From Tannerella sp. (GTDB lineage Bacteria; Bacteroidota; Bacteroidia; Bacteroidales; Tannerellaceae): a DNA stretch of 11,932 nucleotides. Position 1 is the stretch's first letter. Each line of letters begins with the position of its first letter. The translations under genes were made by a program, and so were the position numbers. The DNA lies in contig JAIRLL010000299.1 in NCBI GenBank assembly GCA_031259505.1, positions 1 to 11,932 of the forward strand, written 5' to 3'. Below, piece by piece: positions 7,565-11,932 of this stretch. The notes under the pieces are model-generated. The model was not told where the DNA came from, ran no database searches, and was given only the letters and a program-made list of their open reading frames with translations.

Positions 7565-7642
7565 ATGACGTCAGCGAACATACATAGCCTTATTATTCGT
7601 CCTCTTCATATTCTTCTACTTTTGAAGAAGAACGGGAAGTGA
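7565..7642 (+). CDS. Leucine/isoleucine-rich leader peptide of the leu operon
   Basis: A 25-codon ORF (ATG 7565, TGA 7640-7642) just after the predicted transcription start and about 110 bp before leuA. It encodes six Leu (residues 9, 14, 17-20) and four Ile (6, 10, 11, 16), with the run ILLLL at 16-20, and no Val. The four consecutive Leu codons (CTT CTA CTT TTG, 7613-7624) lie inside the 5' arm and loop of a hairpin whose 3' arm can pair with the downstream terminator. This is the plan of attenuation leaders such as E. coli leuL, so its translation, rather than the peptide, is probably what matters. None of its six Leu codons is CTG or CTC, although those are frequent in the neighbouring genes. 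No clear Shine-Dalgarno sequence precedes it. Not a recognised named family. Confidence 0.78.
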   Translation: MTSANIHSLIIRPLHILLLLKKNGK

Positions 7643-7725
7643 GGTTGTGTATGTCGCACGTTGTGAAGTTTGCACAAAAAAATAAAGATGACCTTTCTCA
7701 CTTCCGTTTGTGAGAAAGGTTTTTT
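7601..7725 (+). promoter_or_regulatory. Ribosome-mediated transcription attenuator of the leu operon
   Basis: Three mutually exclusive pairings can be read directly. Protector hairpin: CCT and CTTC (7601-7607) with GAAG and AGG (7636-7644, two-base bulge), topped by TTCTTC (7611-7616) with GAAGAA (7624-7629). Antiterminator: GGAAGTGAG (7635-7643) with CTCACTTCC (7697-7705), nine perfect pairs. Terminator: 7691-7701 with 7710-7720. Inferred logic: with Leu-tRNA scarce, a ribosome stalled at the Leu run opens the protector hairpin, frees 7635-7643 to seize the 5' arm of the terminator, and lets polymerase into leuA. With ample Leu-tRNA the ribosome reaches the TGA at 7640, masks 7635-7643 and the terminator forms. 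No aptamer-like conserved riboswitch core is evident. Confidence 0.75.
7691..7725 (+). terminator. Attenuator terminator before leuA
   Basis: ACCTTTCTCAC (7691-7701) and GTGAGAAAGGT (7710-7720) form a perfect 11-bp stem with an 8-base loop (TTCCGTTT), followed at once by TTTTT (7721-7725). It lies 27 bases before the leuA ATG and downstream of the leu promoter, so it must act as a conditional terminator and not as the end of the preceding transcript. Confidence 0.85.
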
Positions 7726-7751
7726 GTTGAATTAAAAACAGGAAAGAGATT

Positions 7752-9248
7752 ATGCAGGAGAAATTGTTTATTTTTGATACGACATTGCGCGACGGCGAGC
7801 AGGTGCCTGGCTGTCAGTTGAACACGGTGGAAAAGATTCAGGTGGCCGAAGCGCTCGAAGAACTGGGGGTAGATATTATTGAAGCCGGATTTCCGGTGTC
7901 GAGTCCGGGTGACTTCAACAGCGTGATTGAAATATCGAAGGCCGTCACGTGGCCTGTGATATGCACGCTGACGCGAGCGGTGGAGAAAGACATCGACGTG
8001 GCGGCAGAATCGCTGCAGTCGGCCAGGCGCAAACGTATCCACACGGGAATCGGCACGTCGGACTGTCATATCCGCTACAAATTCAATTCCAGTCGGGAAG
8101 AGATTCTGGAACGCGCCGTTGCCGCTACGCGCTATGCAAAAAAATACGTGGAAGACGTGGAGTTTTATTGCGAAGATGCCGGACGGACAGACAACGAATA
8201 CCTGTCGCAGGTAGTCGAAGCCGTGATCCGGGCCGGCGCCACGGTTGTCAATATCCCCGACACGACCGGCTATTGCCTGCCCGACGAGTATGCGGCCAAA
8301 ATTCGCTACCTGGCCGAACATGTCGACGGAATCCATAAAGCCATAATTTCCACGCACTGCCATAACGACCTCGGCATGGCGACGGCCAATACGGTGCAGG
8401 GCGTACTGAACGGCGCACGTCAAGTCGAGGTGACTATCAACGGCATCGGCGAACGCGCAGGAAATACTTCTCTCGAAGAAGTGGCAATGATTTTCAAAAG
8501 CCACCGTGCGCTGGGCATCGACACAAATATCAATACAACCAAGATCTACGGCATCAGCCGCATCGTATCGAGCCTGATGAACATGCCGGTACAACCAAAC
8601 AAGGCGATTGTCGGACGCAATGCTTTTGCCCATTCCTCAGGAATACATCAGGACGGCGTATTGAAAAACCGCGAAAGCTACGAAATCATCGACCCCAAAG
8701 ATATAGGTCTGGACGACAATGCCATCGTCCTGACAGCCCGAAGCGGACGCGCTGCGTTGAAACATCATCTGAATCTGCTCGGCGTAAAGCTGGAATCCGG
8801 AAAATTAGACAAGGTATACGAAGATTTCCTGAGACTGGCCGACCGGAAAAAAGACATCAGAGACGACGACATCCTGCTGCTTGTCGGGAAAGACCACACC
8901 TCGTCGCAGCGCATCAAATTACAGTATCTGCAAGTGACTTCGGGCATCGGGCTGCAACCCGTAGCGAGCGTCTGCCTCGACATCGCCGGCGAAAAGTTTG
9001 AAGCGGCAGCTTCCGGCAACGGCCCGGTCGATGCCGCTATAAAGGCCGTAAAAAGCATTATACACAGGCAGATGACGATTCAGGAGTTTCTGATTCAAGC
9101 TATCAATAAAGGAAGCGACGACATCGGGAAAGTACACATGCAGGTCGAATATGAAGGCAATATCTATTACGGATTTTCGGCAAATACCGATATTATTGCC
9201 GCTTCGGTAGAGGCTTTTGTCGACGCAATCAATAAATTTGCAAACTGA
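7752..9248 (+). CDS. leuA: 2-isopropylmalate synthase
   Basis: A 498-residue enzyme that condenses acetyl-CoA with 2-ketoisovalerate, the committed step of leucine synthesis. The N-terminal TIM-barrel carries the HMGL-like signature [12 protein letters not shown] (residues 9-20) and the divalent-metal motif His202-Cys-His204-Asn-Asp206 (HCHNDLG), followed by [14 protein letters not shown]. Residues about 365-495 form the C-terminal LeuA regulatory (allosteric) domain, so leucine feedback inhibition is likely. Length matches the roughly 500-residue bacterial type. ATG 7752 follows AGGAAAGAG (7740-7748), an unusually purine-rich ribosome site for this phylum. First gene of the leu operon, placed directly behind the leader attenuator; leuC follows 33 bp after the stop. 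Confidence 0.95.
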   Translation: MQEKLFIFDTTLRDGEQVPGCQLNTVEKIQVAEALEELGVDIIEAGFPVSSPGDFNSVIEISKAVTWPVICTLTRAVEKDIDVAAESLQSARRKRIHTGIGTSDCHIRYKFNSSREEILERAVAATRYAKKYVEDVEFYCEDAGRTDNEYLSQVVEAVIRAGATVVNIPDTTGYCLPDEYAAKIRYLAEHVDGIHKAIISTHCHNDLGMATANTVQGVLNGARQVEVTINGIGERAGNTSLEEVAMIFKSHRALGIDTNINTTKIYGISRIVSSLMNMPVQPNKAIVGRNAFAHSSGIHQDGVLKNRESYEIIDPKDIGLDDNAIVLTARSGRAALKHHLNLLGVKLESGKLDKVYEDFLRLADRKKDIRDDDILLLVGKDHTSSQRIKLQYLQVTSGIGLQPVASVCLDIAGEKFEAAASGNGPVDAAIKAVKSIIHRQMTIQEFLIQAINKGSDDIGKVHMQVEYEGNIYYGFSANTDIIAASVEAFVDAINKFAN

Positions 9249-9281
9249 AACGCGGCAGAAACAAAAAAATACTTGATTGAG

Positions 9282-10703
9282 ATGAAAACATTATTCGAAA
9301 AGATTTGGGAAAAACATGTGGTGGATACGCTGGCCGACGGCACGGTTCAATTGTACATCGATCGTCTGTATTGCCACGAAGTGACAAGTCCGCAGGCTTT
9401 TGCCGGATTGCGCAAACGCGGACTGAAACCCTTCCGTCCGAAGCAAATCACCTGCATGCCTGATCATAATATCCCTACGCTGAGGCAGGACAGACCCATC
9501 GAAGACCCTGTGTCGCAAAAACAGGTGGACACGCTGGAAAAGAACGCCGTCGATTTCGGACTGGAGTATTACGGGCTGCTGCATCCAAAAAACGGAATTA
9601 TCCACGTCGTCGGCCCCGAAAACGGGCTGACGCAGCCGGGAATGACCATCGTCTGCGGCGACAGCCATACTTCGACCCACGGCGCAATGGGCGCGATAGC
9701 TTTTGGCATCGGCACGAGTGAAGTGGAGATGACCCTCGCGACGCAATGCCTTCTGCAGCAGAAACCTAAAACCATGCGTATCACCATCGACGGGACGCGG
9801 CGACAGGGCGTGACGGCAAAAGACATGGCGCTATACATCATTCGCCGGATGACTACCGGCGGTGCAACCGGGTATTTCGTGGAATATGCAGGCGAAGCGA
9901 TCCGCGCCGCAAGTATGGACGAACGGCTCACCGTGTGCAACCTTTCCATCGAAATGGGCGCCCGCGGCGGTATGATTGCACCGGACGAAGTGACGTTCGA
10001 GTATCTGAAAGACAGAGAATTTTCGCCCCGGGGAAAAGACTGGGACAGGGCGACGGCATACTGGCGGACGCTTTGTACGGACGCAAACGCCGTGTTCGAC
10101 AGGGAAGTATCGTTTCGCGCCGAAGACATCGAACCGATGATTACCTACGGGACGAATCCCGGAATGGGGATCGGTATCAACGAGACCATTCCGTCGCTCG
10201 ACAGTATTGATGAATCCGGCCGCGCTTCTTTTCGCAAGGCGCTCGATTACATGGGTTTCGAAGCCGGCGCCCCGATACTGGGCAAAGCGGTGGATTACGT
10301 TTTTCTCGGCAGTTGCACCAATGGGCGGATAGAAGATTTCCGCGCCTTCGCCCATTTGGTGAAAGGGAGAAGGAAAGCCGCGAACGTGACGGCATGGCTG
10401 GTGCCCGGCAGTTGGGCGGTGGAACGGCAAATCCGCGTCGAAGGACTGGACAGGATATTGAACGAAGCCGGCTTCGAACTTCGTCAGCCAGGTTGTTCCG
10501 CCTGTCTGGCGATGAACGACGACAAGGTTCCGGCCGGCAAATACGCCGTGAGTACAAGCAATCGCAACTTTGAAGGTCGCCAGGGACCTGGCGCACGCAC
10601 CCTCCTGGCCGGGCCCCTGGTCGCTGCCGCGGCTGCCGTCACCGGAAAAATCACCGATCCAAGGGAATTAATCGGCAAATTCAATCAATTGACAAATGGA
10701 TAA
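9282..10703 (+). CDS. leuC: 3-isopropylmalate dehydratase large subunit
   Basis: A 473-residue aconitase-family subunit that, with LeuD, converts 2-isopropylmalate to 3-isopropylmalate through isopropylmaleate. The [4Fe-4S] ligands are Cys345 in LGSCTNGR and Cys405/Cys408 in [21 protein letters not shown] and [10 protein letters not shown] are the substrate-site segments of the family. I start it at ATG 9282, giving [14 protein letters not shown], the usual N-terminus; the frame extends to a TTG at 9273 that adds three residues. The last codons overlap leuD by 8 bp, as suits equimolar subunits. Confidence 0.96.
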   Translation: MKTLFEKIWEKHVVDTLADGTVQLYIDRLYCHEVTSPQAFAGLRKRGLKPFRPKQITCMPDHNIPTLRQDRPIEDPVSQKQVDTLEKNAVDFGLEYYGLLHPKNGIIHVVGPENGLTQPGMTIVCGDSHTSTHGAMGAIAFGIGTSEVEMTLATQCLLQQKPKTMRITIDGTRRQGVTAKDMALYIIRRMTTGGATGYFVEYAGEAIRAASMDERLTVCNLSIEMGARGGMIAPDEVTFEYLKDREFSPRGKDWDRATAYWRTLCTDANAVFDREVSFRAEDIEPMITYGTNPGMGIGINETIPSLDSIDESGRASFRKALDYMGFEAGAPILGKAVDYVFLGSCTNGRIEDFRAFAHLVKGRRKAANVTAWLVPGSWAVERQIRVEGLDRILNEAGFELRQPGCSACLAMNDDKVPAGKYAVSTSNRNFEGRQGPGARTLLAGPLVAAAAAVTGKITDPRELIGKFNQLTNG

Positions 10704-11295
10704 ATTCATTACATTGACATCTACCTGCGTGCCGCTCCCACTGGAAAACGTGGATACGGACCAGATTATTCCGGCACGCTTTCTGAAAGCGACGTCGAAA
10801 GAAGGTTTCGGCGACAACCTTTTCCGTGACTGGCGTTATGACAAAGAAGGTAAGCCTGTCGCCTCTTTTGTGCTGAACAGTCCCGAATATGACGGGCAAA
10901 TCCTGGTGGCAGGGAAAAACTTCGGCAGCGGATCGAGCCGCGAACATGCCGCCTGGGCAATTGCCGGATACGGTTTCCGCGCGGTTGTTTCCAGTTTTTT
11001 TGCCGACATATTCAAAAACAATTCGCTGAACAACGGGCTTCTGCCGGTAGTCGTTTCGCCGAAATTTCTGGCGGAGATATTCGAAACCGTGGAAGCAAAT
11101 CCCAAAACGACATTGACGATCAATCTGGAAAAACAGCAAATCACGAACAATGCCTGCGGCCGTTCGGAACATTTCGAAATCAATCCCTACAAAAAGGATT
11201 GCCTGCTGAATGCGCTCGACGACGTCGACTACCTGTTGAGCCGGAAAGATAAAATCGAAGCGTATGAAAATAAGAAACTAAAAAAATGTGATTGA
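10696..11295 (+). CDS. leuD: 3-isopropylmalate dehydratase small subunit
   Basis: A 199-residue swivel-domain partner of LeuC. Early motif [14 protein letters not shown] (about 17-30) and Asn75-Phe-Gly-Ser-Gly-Ser-Ser-Arg-Glu-His84 ([10 protein letters not shown]) are hallmarks of the aconitase-type small subunit. Length is normal for the bacterial form. The ATG lies inside the end of leuC (10696-10703 shared), suggesting coupled translation, and the stop is three bases before the next gene. Confidence 0.96.
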   Translation: MDKFITLTSTCVPLPLENVDTDQIIPARFLKATSKEGFGDNLFRDWRYDKEGKPVASFVLNSPEYDGQILVAGKNFGSGSSREHAAWAIAGYGFRAVVSSFFADIFKNNSLNNGLLPVVVSPKFLAEIFETVEANPKTTLTINLEKQQITNNACGRSEHFEINPYKKDCLLNALDDVDYLLSRKDKIEAYENKKLKKCD

Positions 11296-11298
11296 GAC

Positions 11299-11932
11299 AT
11301 GCGTATGATAGAACTTTTGGACACTACGCTGCGCGACGGCGAGCAGACGAATGGCGTTTCCTTTTCCAGACATGAAAAAAAAGAAATTTCCCGTTTGCTG
11401 CTTGACGAACTGAATGTGAATCGGATAGAGATCGGTTCTGCCCGCGTCTCGAAAGGTGAATTTGACTCGATCAGGAAGATTGCACAGTGGGCATCGCAAG
11501 CCGGCTGTTTGGCGCGGGTAGAGGTTTTGGGCTTTATCGACGGCGGCGAATCGCTGCAATGGATAAAATCCACCGGTTGCCAGGTTATGAATCTGCTGTG
11601 CAAAGGGTCGCAAAAGCATCTGGCCGAACAGCTTCGAAAAACGCCGGCGCAACACATCGACGGCATCATCCGCGAAGTGGAAGCGGCCGGACAAATGGGG
11701 ATTGCCGTCAATGTCTATCTTGAAGACTGGTCGAACGGTATACGGCAGTCTCCCGAATACGTATACCGGCTGATGGAGGCATTGGCCGGATTGCCGCTCA
11801 AACGCATCATGTTGCCGGATACGCTGGGCGTGTTGAATCCCGAAGCGACATACGCCTGTTGCAGTGACATGGTCGCGCGTTATCCGGAAATACATTTTGA
11901 TTTTCATGCACACAACGACTACGATCTGGCAG
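11299..11932 (+). CDS. Second LeuA-like synthase, citramalate/isopropylmalate synthase family (5' part)
   Basis: The first 211 codons of a gene cut by the window edge. The reading is open from ATG 11299 (alternative ATG 11305), starts [20 protein letters not shown] and reaches the metal motif HAHND near residues 205-209, so it is an acyl-CoA:2-oxoacid condensing enzyme of the HMGL-like superfamily. It differs clearly from the LeuA at 7752: DGEQTNGVSF replaces [10 protein letters not shown], and the first repeat is IEIGSARVSKGEFD instead of [13 protein letters not shown]. The SARVS style resembles enzymes I recall next to leuD in Bacteroides, annotated as citramalate, homocitrate or second isopropylmalate synthases. 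Citramalate synthase (pyruvate plus acetyl-CoA, feeding isoleucine synthesis through LeuCD and LeuB) is the most attractive reading, but substrate cannot be settled from this fragment. It starts 3 bp after leuD and is certainly in the same operon. Confidence 0.85.
   Translation, partial: MRMIELLDTTLRDGEQTNGVSFSRHEKKEISRLLLDELNVNRIEIGSARVSKGEFDSIRKIAQWASQAGCLARVEVLGFIDGGESLQWIKSTGCQVMNLLCKGSQKHLAEQLRKTPAQHIDGIIREVEAAGQMGIAVNVYLEDWSNGIRQSPEYVYRLMEALAGLPLKRIMLPDTLGVLNPEATYACCSDMVARYPEIHFDFHAHNDYDLA

Noticed and set aside
7545..7751. T-box or metabolite riboswitch before leuA
   Set aside because: No T-box sequence or recognisable aptamer core is present, and the leader ORF with Leu codons and alternative hairpins explains the region without one.

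Overview
The window looks like a chromosomal segment of a Bacteroidota, most likely Bacteroidales, species with moderately GC-rich coding DNA and AT-rich gaps. Three things point there. Several gene starts are preceded by a TAnnTTTG box, the -7 element of the Bacteroides primary sigma factor, in the best case with TTTG 19 bases upstream. The BCAA genes come in Bacteroidales-like groupings (acyl-ACP thioesterase-ilvC; leuA-leuC-leuD-second LeuA-like enzyme). The protein families (class I IlvC of about 348 aa, type I QueF, secreted two-domain M16 peptidase) also fit. No rRNA, tRNA, CRISPR array, transposase or prophage gene was seen.

Layout. (1) 1-534 has no gene. It holds a possible leftward promoter, two adjacent imperfect inverted repeats of about 105 bp of a dispersed intergenic type, and the promoter of the next gene. 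(2) 535-2361, plus strand: acyl-ACP thioesterase and ilvC, probably one transcript. (3) 2392-5696, minus strand: a secreted zinc M16 peptidase followed by queF with an ATGA stop/start overlap, convergent with ilvC. (4) 5697-5952: divergent promoter region. (5) 5953-7389, plus strand: cardiolipin synthase, closed by a strong terminator hairpin. (6) 7390-7751: a regulatory leader made of a near-consensus promoter, a 25-codon leader ORF rich in Leu and Ile, a protector hairpin, an antiterminator pairing and an intrinsic terminator. (7) 7752 to the end, plus strand: leuA, leuC, leuD and the 5' part of a second [15 protein letters not shown] synthase (citramalate- or isopropylmalate-synthase-like), tightly packed or overlapping and running off the edge.

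How the parts work together. IlvC supplies the common Ile/Val step, and the leu operon converts 2-ketoisovalerate towards leucine; the last gene may open a threonine-independent isoleucine route through citramalate. The most notable feature is the leuA leader. It has every part of a classical ribosome-mediated attenuator: four consecutive Leu codons inside the 5' arm and loop of one hairpin, whose 3' arm is complementary over 9 bases to the 5' arm and loop of a perfect 11-bp terminator stem next to a U-tract. The leader ORF is too short for normal gene callers. The mechanism is an inference from the sequence and was not tested by folding software or experiment.
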